Positions 1-5,195 of a stretch of DNA of 5,195 nt are shown here, piece after piece; position 1 is the first letter of the stretch, and each line of letters starts with the position of its first letter. A program made the translations under genes and the position numbers. Below the pieces are notes generated by a model, which was given only the letters and a program-made list of their open reading frames with translations, was not told where the DNA came from and made no database searches. Source of the DNA: Chloroflexota bacterium (GTDB taxonomy: Bacteria; Chloroflexota; Anaerolineae; Promineifilales; Promineifilaceae); assembly GCA_024278255.1 (NCBI GenBank), contig JAJRTP010000080.1, positions 1 through 5,195 of the forward strand. The letters run 5' to 3'.

Positions 1-1
1 C

Positions 2-1204
2 GTCTGGCTGCACCTGGGGGCGTTAGGGCCGCGCCGCATTCTCATTGATGACGTGGGCAACCTGCCTCAGCCGCCTTATCGTCTGGTCAACAACGATTAC
101 TCCATCCTGGATAAAACCGACCTCGTTTTTATTGACCCTGTCAGCACCGGCTTCAGCCGGGCTGTGCCGGGGGAAGAACCGAAGCAATTTCACGGCTTCA
201 AGAAAGACATCGAATCCGTCGGTGATTTCATCCGGCTTTACGCCACTCGCTACCAGCGCTGGACGTCGCCCAAATTCCTGATTGGCGAAAGCTACGGCAC
301 GACTCGCGCCGCCGGACTGTCTGGCTATTTGCAGGAACGGCACGGTATGTATCTGAACGGCATCATGCTGGTTTCGGCCGTCCTCAATTTCCAGACCCTC
401 ATGTTTTCGCCGGGGAATGATCTGCCCTACATCCTTTTCTTGCCCACCTATGCCGCCACCGCCTGGTACCACAACAAGCTGGATGATGATCTGCAAGCGG
501 ATTTGTACAAGACGCTGGCGGAAGTAGAAACCTTTGCCAGCACGGAATACACGTTAGCCCTGATGCAGGGGGACGCGCTGCCGGATGAGGAACGGGCACA
601 AATTGTGCAGAAAATGGCCCGGTACACCGGCCTTTCCCCGGAATACATCGAGCGGGTCAACCTGCGCCTGGAAATCCACCGCTTTATCAAAGAACTGCGC
701 CGGGATGAAGGGATCACGGTGGGCCGTCTGGACAGCCGCTTTACAGGCATTGACCGGGATTCGGCCGGGGAATATTACGAGTATGATCCCAGTTACGCTG
801 TCATTTTGGGGCCATACACCGCTACCTTCAATGATTACGTGCGCCGGGATCTGGCCTTTGAGAATGACATACCCTATGAAATTCTAAACATGAAGGTGTG
901 GCCCTGGGATTATTCGGACCATCAAAATGAATATGTCAATGTGGCGGAAACGCTGCGCAAGGCGATGACAATGAATCCGCACCTGCGGGTGTTTGTAGGG
1001 AATGGCTACTTTGATCTGGCAACGCCTTATTTGGCCACACAGTACACTTTCAGCCACATGGCACTCCACCCCAGCCTGAAGGAAAATGTCTCGATGGCTT
1101 ACTATGAAGCAGGACATATGATGTACGCGCACCAACCGTCTCTGGCGAAGTTGAAGGCGGATTTGGATGGGTTTTTGGCTACGGCCGTACCCCATTCTGG
1201 ATGA
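2..1204 (+). CDS. Serine carboxypeptidase (peptidase family S10), 5' end outside window
   Basis: The frame is open from the first base, giving 400 visible residues with no N-terminus. The visible start (VWLHLGALGPRR) is what normally follows the GGPG oxyanion-hole segment in S10 enzymes, so roughly the first 80-100 residues, with any signal peptide, are probably missing. The S10 catalytic triad is recognisable: Ser in GESYG (visible residue 97, codon 290-292), Asp in GNGYFDLATPY (residue 338, codon 1013-1015) and His in EAGHMMY (residue 372, codon 1115-1117). The Glu before the Ser is the residue that gives the family its acidic pH preference. The segments PPYRLVNN and DLVFIDPVSTGFSR are also family-typical. 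The expected activity is release of C-terminal residues from peptides; substrate and location cannot be judged. It ends 27 bases before the acyl ligase and is probably cotranscribed with it. An internal GTG at 53 is not a credible start because homology continues upstream. Family assignment is firm; specificity is unknown. Confidence 0.93.
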   Translation, partial: VWLHLGALGPRRILIDDVGNLPQPPYRLVNNDYSILDKTDLVFIDPVSTGFSRAVPGEEPKQFHGFKKDIESVGDFIRLYATRYQRWTSPKFLIGESYGTTRAAGLSGYLQERHGMYLNGIMLVSAVLNFQTLMFSPGNDLPYILFLPTYAATAWYHNKLDDDLQADLYKTLAEVETFASTEYTLALMQGDALPDEERAQIVQKMARYTGLSPEYIERVNLRLEIHRFIKELRRDEGITVGRLDSRFTGIDRDSAGEYYEYDPSYAVILGPYTATFNDYVRRDLAFENDIPYEILNMKVWPWDYSDHQNEYVNVAETLRKAMTMNPHLRVFVGNGYFDLATPYLATQYTFSHMALHPSLKENVSMAYYEAGHMMYAHQPSLAKLKADLDGFLATAVPHSG

Positions 1205-1232
1205 GGGGCTGAGGGGTGAGGAGATGAGGGGA
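1202..1232 (+). repeat. Purine-rich tandem micro-repeat at the peptidase/ligase junction
   Basis: Four consecutive units of 7-8 bases can be read: TGAGGGGC (1202-1209), TGAGGGG (1210-1216), TGAGGAGA (1217-1224) and TGAGGGGA (1225-1232). The first TGA is the stop codon of the S10 peptidase, the third unit supplies the Shine-Dalgarno site of the ligase, and the last base is the A of the ligase ATG. The array therefore fills the whole spacer. Whether it is a functional repeat or drift in a G-rich leader cannot be decided from one copy. Confidence 0.6.
1218..1223 (+). promoter_or_regulatory. Ribosome binding site fixing the acyl ligase start
   Basis: GAGGAG lies 8 bases before the ATG at 1232. 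An in-frame TGA at 1217-1219 rules out any earlier start, and the next in-frame Met is about 90 codons on, so the ATG at 1232 is well supported. A neighbouring ATG at 1224 is out of frame. Confidence 0.75.
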
Positions 1233-2908
1233 TGTTGACGCTGGCAACGCGGGAGCAATTCACTACGCTGCTAGATGCGGTGGTGCTGCGCGGGGAGGAT
1301 GACGGCCGTAACGCCATCATTTACGTCGCCACAGACCGGGAACCGATCTTCGTCTCCCGGCAAGAGTTCCGGCAACATGTTGCTGGCTATGCGAATAGCT
1401 TGTGGCAGGCTGGTATCCAGCCGCGCGATCTGGTCGTCATTGCCCATACGCAAAATCTGGAAAGTATCTACGCCTTTTGGGGTGCGCTGCAAATCGGGGC
1501 TATCCCCTCCATGTTCCCCACCCTCACGGAAAAGCTGGACCCGGACATTTACATGCAAAATATGGCTGAATTGGTGCGTCTGTCCGATGTGCGAGCCATT
1601 TTGACCAACGACGATTTTGCCCCCGTACTGCAAACACAGGTAGACTGCCCGGTTTATAGCTCAGCGCGGGTCAATGGGGAACATACGGCCGTATCCCCCC
1701 CAGCCTACACACCCAATCCCGACGAAATTGCCTTTTTACAGCATTCCAGCGGCACAACCGGGCTGCAAAAAGGGGTGGCGCTCTCGCATACGGCCGTCCT
1801 CAACCAACTCGCCAGCTACAGCGACGCCATCCAACTGGTCGAAGACGACGTGGTGGTAAGCTGGCTGCCCTTGTACCACGACATGGGTCTCATTGCCGGA
1901 TTCCTGCTGCCGCTCGTGCAAGGCATCCCCCTCGTCCTCATGTCCCCATTTGACTGGGTGCAGCATCCGGCGCTGCTGCTGCGGGCCATTGATCAATTCG
2001 GCGGGACGCTTTGCTGGCTGCCCAACTTTGCCTACAACCACTGCGCCCGCCGCATCCGCAAACGGGATAAGGCGGACATCTCCCTGGCTTCCATGCGGAT
2101 GTTTATCAACTGCTCGGAACCAGTGCGGCACGACAGCCACCAACTGTTCCTGGAAAAGTTTAGGGAGCAAGGCGTCAGGCCGGAAATGCTGGCGGTGAGC
2201 TACGCTATGGCAGAAAACACCTTCGCCGTCACCCAAACGGAGCCGGGACAGCCAGCCCGTCTGGATGTAGTTGACCGGCAGGCATTGACGGAAAACCGCA
2301 CTGCCCAGCCAGTTGCATTGGACAATCCCCAGGCTCTGATTCAGGTTTCGTGTGGACGGCCGATTGCCGGCACGGCCGTGCGCGTCCTGGACAATCAGGA
2401 TAACGAACTAAAGGAAAGACAGGTAGGGGAATTGGCTGTGCGGAGCAATTGCATGCTCACGGAATATTACAAGCGGCCTGATTTACGGCCGTTTCAAGAC
2501 GGTTGGTATCTAACTGGCGACATGGGTTACCTGGCTGATGGGGAAGTATACGTGATCGGCCGTTCCAAAGATTTGATCATCAACGCCGGGAAAAATGTCT
2601 ATCCCCAGGACATCGAAGCCATCGTCAACACGGTACCCGGCGTCCATGCTGGCCGCGCCGTCGTCTTTGGCGTGCCCGACGAGCGGGAAGGTACAGAACT
2701 GATCGCCGTTGTGGCTGAGGTGCAAACAGACGATCCGGCAGCCAGAAAAGAAATCGCCCGGCAAATCCGGCAAACTGTGGTGCAGCAAAGTATGGTAACG
2801 ATCAGCTATGTTCACCTGGTCGGCCCCAAATGGCTCATCAAAACGTCCAGCGGCAAAATTGCCCGCGCCGCCAACCGGGACAAGTGGCTGCGGGAGAAAC
2901 AAAAATGA
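1232..2908 (+). CDS. AMP-forming acyl ligase, fatty-acyl-AMP ligase (FAAL)-like
   Basis: This 558-residue adenylate-forming enzyme (ANL superfamily) would activate a fatty acid with ATP to acyl-AMP. Visible motifs in order: the ATP-binding P-loop HSSGTTGLQKG (171-181); SWLPLYHDMGL (210-220), a block characteristic of FAALs; A5-like SYAMAENTF (323-331); the ATP-ribose-binding TGD (428-430); the hinge region GRSKDLIINAGKNVYPQDIE (443-462), very FAAL-like; and the C-terminal catalytic Lys in KTSSGK (Lys542). Some 43 residues separate AENT from SCGRP (373-377), longer than in typical acyl-CoA ligases and in the place where FAALs carry their insertion. That favours acyl-AMP formation with transfer to a carrier protein rather than to CoA. 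No carrier domain is fused and the length suits a stand-alone ligase. No transmembrane segment or signal peptide is apparent, so it is presumably cytoplasmic. The alternative is a long-chain acyl-CoA synthetase. Superfamily is certain; FAAL type is likely. Confidence 0.9.
   Translation: MLTLATREQFTTLLDAVVLRGEDDGRNAIIYVATDREPIFVSRQEFRQHVAGYANSLWQAGIQPRDLVVIAHTQNLESIYAFWGALQIGAIPSMFPTLTEKLDPDIYMQNMAELVRLSDVRAILTNDDFAPVLQTQVDCPVYSSARVNGEHTAVSPPAYTPNPDEIAFLQHSSGTTGLQKGVALSHTAVLNQLASYSDAIQLVEDDVVVSWLPLYHDMGLIAGFLLPLVQGIPLVLMSPFDWVQHPALLLRAIDQFGGTLCWLPNFAYNHCARRIRKRDKADISLASMRMFINCSEPVRHDSHQLFLEKFREQGVRPEMLAVSYAMAENTFAVTQTEPGQPARLDVVDRQALTENRTAQPVALDNPQALIQVSCGRPIAGTAVRVLDNQDNELKERQVGELAVRSNCMLTEYYKRPDLRPFQDGWYLTGDMGYLADGEVYVIGRSKDLIINAGKNVYPQDIEAIVNTVPGVHAGRAVVFGVPDEREGTELIAVVAEVQTDDPAARKEIARQIRQTVVQQSMVTISYVHLVGPKWLIKTSSGKIARAANRDKWLREKQK
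2357..2562. repeat. Cluster of four CGGCCG palindromes inside the acyl ligase gene
   Basis: CGGCCG occurs at 2357, 2373, 2486 and 2557, two of them within the longer palindrome ACGGCCGT (2372-2379 and 2485-2492). Across the window I count 12 copies by eye, ten followed by T and six as full ACGGCCGT. They fall in different codon phases (for example Thr-Ala-Val, Gly-Arg, Arg-Pro), so protein sequence alone does not explain them. This is the densest cluster; the function of the word is unknown. Confidence 0.45.
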
Positions 2909-2925
2909 CCACAGACAAGAAAAGC

Positions 2926-2949
2926 CACAGATAAAATCAAAAATCTGTG
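2926..2949. terminator. Hairpin between convergent genes, possible weak terminator
   Basis: CACAGAT (2926-2932) and ATCTGTG (2943-2949) form a perfect 7-bp stem around a 10-base A-rich loop. An outer GACCAC (2907-2912) / GTGGTC (2963-2968) pair could enclose it. Read on the minus strand, downstream of the small acidic gene, the stem is followed by a moderately T-rich stretch; on the plus strand no T-run follows. Its position between convergent stop codons is right for a bidirectional terminator, but it is not a canonical intrinsic one. The rest of 2909-2998 shows no gene. Confidence 0.4.
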
Positions 2950-2998
2950 ACCCTTCTTAGCCGTGGTCTATTCTCAAGACGGCAATACACTTGGCTTG

Positions 2999-3385
2999 TT
3001 AGACCGCAGAATACCCCTCTGGATACGGCAATTCTTCCACCGTACTCAATTTCCGAGCCACAAAATCCGGTATATTACTCCACGTTTCGTGTTCTACTAC
3101 CTTCTCGTCAACAATCAACACAACCTTATTTGCTTCCGGGTCGTATTCATCCACAAAATCAGTGGGGACAAAAATATGTTCGCCCAATTCATCCGCAAAG
3201 ATTTCCAGGTAAGCAGCCCACAGTTTCACACCGGGGTCTACCTCTTCCTCCGGCCTAAAATGAATACGAATCGCGCCACCCAGATGCACACCATCGGCCG
3301 TATACACATCTGTAAACCGCTTTAATCCTTTGTCCAGAAGCATCTGCCAGGCTTCCTCATCGCGCAATTCCATCAAATTGGTCAT
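2999..3385 (-). CDS. Small acidic protein of unknown function
   Basis: The gene encodes 128 residues that I cannot assign to a named family. The protein is strongly acidic (about 28 Asp/Glu against 11 Lys/Arg), has no Cys, and has no signal peptide or membrane segment, so it is probably cytosolic. The N-terminus (about residues 1-24) looks helical. It is followed by alternating hydrophobic stretches suggesting a beta-rich core: DVYTADGVHLGGAIRIHF (26-43), KLWAAYLEIFA (54-64), EHIFVPTDFV (69-78) and NKVVLIVDEKVVEHETW (86-102). The DG-x-x-LGG turn after a short strand is reminiscent of PRC-barrel-like folds, but this is only a hint. A strong GGAGGAG lies just before the chosen ATG; a second Met at codon 5 would be spaced too far from it. 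The gene lies 80 bases downstream of pckA on the same strand with no clear promoter of its own, so readthrough from pckA is likely. The opposite-strand frame over the same bases lacks comparable support. Confidence 0.72.
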   Translation of the reverse strand: MTNLMELRDEEAWQMLLDKGLKRFTDVYTADGVHLGGAIRIHFRPEEEVDPGVKLWAAYLEIFADELGEHIFVPTDFVDEYDPEANKVVLIVDEKVVEHETWSNIPDFVARKLSTVEELPYPEGYSAV

Positions 3386-3387
3386 AT

Positions 3388-3394
3388 CTCCTCC
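3388..3394 (-). promoter_or_regulatory. Strong ribosome binding site of the small acidic gene
   Basis: On the minus strand GGAGGAG is an excellent anti-16S match. The GGAGG core is 4 bases from the ATG at 3385-3383, slightly short but workable. It decides the start over the Met four codons further in, and it is the main evidence that this strand is the coding one. Confidence 0.7.
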
Positions 3395-3412
3395 ATTTCA
3401 GTATTCGGTCAT

Positions 3413-3471
3413 CGGTAATCGGTTCTCAGTTATCTGTTCACCGGTTACCGATAACCGTCCACCGATTACCG
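3413..3471. repeat. Inverted-repeat spacer overlapping the pckA stop codon
   Basis: CGGTAATCGGT (3413-3423) and ACCGATTACCG (3461-3471) are perfect 11-base inverted copies separated by 37 bases. Within the spacer, CGGTTA (3442-3447) and TAACCG (3452-3457) form a second 6-bp stem with a 4-base loop. The block is built from variations of a CGGTNATC/CGGTTA word. The right arm contains the pckA stop codon (3466-3468). Because both flanking genes are on the minus strand, the structure would sit between two cistrons in one RNA. No T-run follows it, so it resembles an RNA-stabilising or REP-like element more than an intrinsic terminator. Confidence 0.65.
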
Positions 3472-5076
3472 TTCGCTCGGCCCCGCCGCCTTAATTTCTG
3501 CCGTCACGCCGTCTTCAAATTGCTTGAAGTTTTCAATAAACATCCCCACCAGTTTTTGTGCTTGAGCATCATAGGCTGCCTTATCTTCCCAGGTATTCCG
3601 TGGGTTAAGGACCTCATCAGGTACACCGGCCAGATGTTTGGGGATTTCCAGGCCAAAATACGGCTCGGTAATGGTTTCTACATCATCCAGGTCGCCATTT
3701 AATACTGCGTTAACCATCTGGCGCGTATAAGCCAGCTTCATCCGGCTGCCCGTACCATACGGGCCACCTGTCCAGCCAGTGTTAATCAGCCATACCTTGC
3801 TGTCATGTTTCTCAATCTTCTCGCCCAACAGTTTGGCGTATTCACCCGGATGCAGGGGCATGAACGGTGCGCCAAAACAAGCACTAAATTCGGGGATCGG
3901 TTCTGTCACGCCCCGCTCCGTACCGGCCACTTTTGCCGTATAGCCACTGAGGAAATGGTACATCGCCTGAGCTTTCGTCAAGCGACTGATAGGGGGCAAA
4001 ACGCCAAAAGCATCGGCCGTGAGGAACAGCACGTTTTTGGGGTGTCCGCCCGTACCGGAAGGATCAGCATTGGGTATATGGGTGATGGGATAGCTGGCGC
4101 GGGTATTTTGTGTCAACGTACCGTCGTCCAGGTCAACCCGGCGCGTATCCGGATCATAAATCACATTTTCCAAAACGGTGCCAAACATGCGCGTGGTGGC
4201 ATAAATTTCCGGCTCGCCTTCCGGGTCCAGACGAATCACTTTAGCGTAACAGCCGCCTTCAAAGTTAAAAACACCGTCATCACTCCAGCCATGTTCGTCA
4301 TCACCAATCAGGTTACGGGATTGGTCGTTACTCAACGTTGTTTTTCCCGTGCCGCTCAGGCCAAAGAACAGCGCCGTATCTTCTTTCGTCTCACCGTAAT
4401 TGGCGCTGCAGTGCATAGCCATGACACCCTGCTTGGGCAAATAATAGTTCATAGCTGTGAAAATACTCTTTTTGATTTCTCCGGCATATTCAGTACCGCC
4501 AATGAGAACCAGCCGCCGGCCAAAATCAACCAGAATAAACGTCTGGCTGTTCGTACCGTCAAATCGCGGTTCCGCATGAAACCGCGGCATGTCAATGACG
4601 GTAAACTGCGGTATATGATTCCTTAATTTTTCCGGATCAAATTCACGAATGAACATATTACGGGCAAACATATTATGCCAGGCATACTCGTTGATGATAC
4701 GTACCGGCATCTGGTATCTTGTATCTGCTCCGGCATAGCCGTCAAATACAAAAATGTCCCGGTTTTGAATATATGCCTTCATACGGCGGAAAAGGTTATC
4801 AAATTCCTGCTGCGTAATGGAAATGTTTACTTTGCCCCACCAAATATCGTCCTCACTGGTCGGCTCTTTGACGATAAATTTATCGTTAGGCGACCGCCCC
4901 GTATGATCGCCGGTATCCACCACCAGCGGTCCCAAATGGGCTAATATTCCCTCGCGCCGCCGTAATGATTGTTCATAGAGCATCGGTGTTGGCAGATTCC
5001 AATAAACGGTACCGGCATTGTTTATGCCTAAATTGTCCAGACCATATTTGCTTACATACGCACCAAAGTTTTGCAT
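3466..5076 (-). CDS. pckA: Phosphoenolpyruvate carboxykinase (ATP)
   Basis: This complete 536-residue enzyme is close to the usual length of bacterial ATP-type PEP carboxykinase (about 530-540). It converts oxaloacetate and ATP to phosphoenolpyruvate, CO2 and ADP, the entry step of gluconeogenesis, in the cytoplasm (EC 4.1.1.49). Visible determinants: substrate-binding HTGRSP with Arg61; GGTEYAGEIKKS (193-204) with Tyr197 and Lys203; MHCSAN with metal ligand His222; the P-loop GLSGTGKTTLS (239-249) with Lys245 and Thr246; the kinase-2/metal motif GDDEHGW (258-264) with Asp260; NTRASYP with Arg326; and the C-terminal TGGPYGTGSRMKL segment. These match the E. coli active-site residues Arg65, Tyr207, Lys213, His232, Lys254, Asp269 and Arg333. 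All key residues are present, so it should be active. AGGAG lies 5 bases before the ATG, and MQNFGAYVSKYGLDNLG is a normal N-terminus. A promoter with a candidate operator precedes it, and a small unknown gene follows. Confidence 0.98.
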   Translation of the reverse strand: MQNFGAYVSKYGLDNLGINNAGTVYWNLPTPMLYEQSLRRREGILAHLGPLVVDTGDHTGRSPNDKFIVKEPTSEDDIWWGKVNISITQQEFDNLFRRMKAYIQNRDIFVFDGYAGADTRYQMPVRIINEYAWHNMFARNMFIREFDPEKLRNHIPQFTVIDMPRFHAEPRFDGTNSQTFILVDFGRRLVLIGGTEYAGEIKKSIFTAMNYYLPKQGVMAMHCSANYGETKEDTALFFGLSGTGKTTLSNDQSRNLIGDDEHGWSDDGVFNFEGGCYAKVIRLDPEGEPEIYATTRMFGTVLENVIYDPDTRRVDLDDGTLTQNTRASYPITHIPNADPSGTGGHPKNVLFLTADAFGVLPPISRLTKAQAMYHFLSGYTAKVAGTERGVTEPIPEFSACFGAPFMPLHPGEYAKLLGEKIEKHDSKVWLINTGWTGGPYGTGSRMKLAYTRQMVNAVLNGDLDDVETITEPYFGLEIPKHLAGVPDEVLNPRNTWEDKAAYDAQAQKLVGMFIENFKQFEDGVTAEIKAAGPSER

Positions 5077-5124
5077 GATTTCTCCTATTTTGTACTAGAC
5101 TGATTTTGAAGGACTTACCTGGTG

Positions 5125-5153
5125 ATTTTATTATGAACGGGGAATCAGGTCAA
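5125..5153 (-). promoter_or_regulatory. Sigma-70-like promoter of pckA
   Basis: Read on the minus strand, a -35 box TTGACC (5153-5148, 5 of 6 to consensus) is followed by exactly 17 bases and a -10 box TAAAAT (5130-5125, 5 of 6). This predicts transcription starting near 5118 and a leader of about 40 bases before the pckA ATG. The leader has a ribosome binding site at 5086-5082 and no obvious riboswitch or attenuator. Confidence 0.7.
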
Positions 5154-5154
5154 A

Positions 5155-5166
5155 GTGAATGTTCAC
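5155..5166. promoter_or_regulatory. Candidate operator upstream of the pckA -35 box
   Basis: GTGAA-TG-TTCAC is a perfect 5-bp dyad beginning two bases upstream of the -35 box. The position suits an activator or a repressor of pckA. It loosely recalls CRP-like half-sites (GTGA/TCAC), but the 2-base centre is far shorter than the 6-base centre of CRP sites, so I do not name the regulator. Confidence 0.4.
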
Positions 5167-5172
5167 CTCCCA

Positions 5173-5194
5173 GCAATTCTAAATGTAAATTTGC
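5173..5194. other. A/T-rich imperfect dyad far upstream of pckA
   Basis: A 22-base stretch beginning GCAATT and ending ATTTGC is an imperfect palindrome, with 8 of 11 positions symmetric by eye. It lies about 20-40 bases upstream of the -35 box. It could be a second regulator site or an A/T-rich UP-type element, or chance. The window ends one base later, so whether the next gene is divergent is unknown. Confidence 0.2.
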
Positions 5195-5195
5195 C

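Noticed and set aside
53..1204. GTG at 53 as the real start of the S10 peptidase.
   Set aside because: Family-like sequence (VWLHLGALGPRR) continues upstream in frame to the window edge, and the GGPG segment expected just before it is missing only because the window begins there.
1736..2236. A 166-codon minus-strand frame inside the acyl ligase.
   Set aside because: It lies opposite the P-loop and WLPLYHDMGL region, which clearly codes on the plus strand; its His/Gln/Val-rich translation is typical of antisense frames.
2963..3325. A plus-strand open frame of 120 codons overlapping the small acidic gene.
   Set aside because: The minus-strand frame is longer, has a strong GGAGGAG site and gives a coherent acidic protein. 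The plus frame has no such site and a composition typical of a shadow.
3413..3471. CRISPR-like repeat or attachment site in the pckA downstream spacer.
   Set aside because: There is only one inverted pair with variable word copies, no regularly spaced direct repeats, no cas genes and no integrase.
3805..4626. A 273-codon open frame on the plus strand across the middle of pckA.
   Set aside because: It is antisense to the most conserved part of pckA, including the P-loop and metal site. Its translation is rich in Arg, His and Gln with no recognisable domain, and I see no credible ribosome binding site.
5155..5166. Calling the GTGAA-TG-TTCAC dyad a CRP or LexA site.
   Set aside because: The half-site spacing does not match CRP (6-base centre) or the known LexA consensus sequences, and no regulator gene is in the window.

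Overview
This window looks like bacterial chromosome: tightly packed genes, clear Shine-Dalgarno sites and moderate GC content. It carries ordinary metabolic genes, and I see no mobile element, phage gene, CRISPR array, rRNA or tRNA. The protein families, the intergenic micro-repeats and the excess of CGGCCG words would fit a Chloroflexota (Anaerolineae-like) genome. That is a low-confidence impression from style, since no marker gene is present.

Left half, plus strand: a serine carboxypeptidase (peptidase S10) whose N-terminus is cut off by the window edge ends at 1204. Twenty-seven bases later an AMP-forming acyl ligase of the fatty-acyl-AMP ligase (FAAL) type starts at 1232 and ends at 2908. 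The junction is a purine-rich tandem repeat of TGAGGGG-like units that holds the peptidase stop codon and the ligase ribosome binding site, so the two genes are probably cotranscribed. No acyl carrier protein or polyketide/peptide synthetase is visible, so the ligase's acceptor is unknown.

Middle: positions 2909-2998 separate convergent genes and contain a small hairpin that may help end transcription.

Right half, minus strand: pckA (ATP-dependent phosphoenolpyruvate carboxykinase, 5076 to 3466) is transcribed from a good sigma-70-like promoter at 5125-5153. A short perfect dyad lies directly upstream of the -35 box and is a candidate operator. Downstream of pckA, after an 80-base spacer rich in inverted repeats, is a small acidic protein of unknown function (3385 to 2999) with a strong ribosome binding site. 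It probably shares the pckA transcript.

Functionally, pckA is the entry step of gluconeogenesis from C4 acids, and S10 enzymes trim C-terminal residues from peptides. Together they fit a heterotroph using peptides or organic acids, but nothing shows that the plus-strand pair and the minus-strand pair work together. No new multi-gene system is evident. The items most worth a second look are the CGGCCG excess, the repeat-built gene junctions, and the FAAL-like ligase paired with a peptidase.
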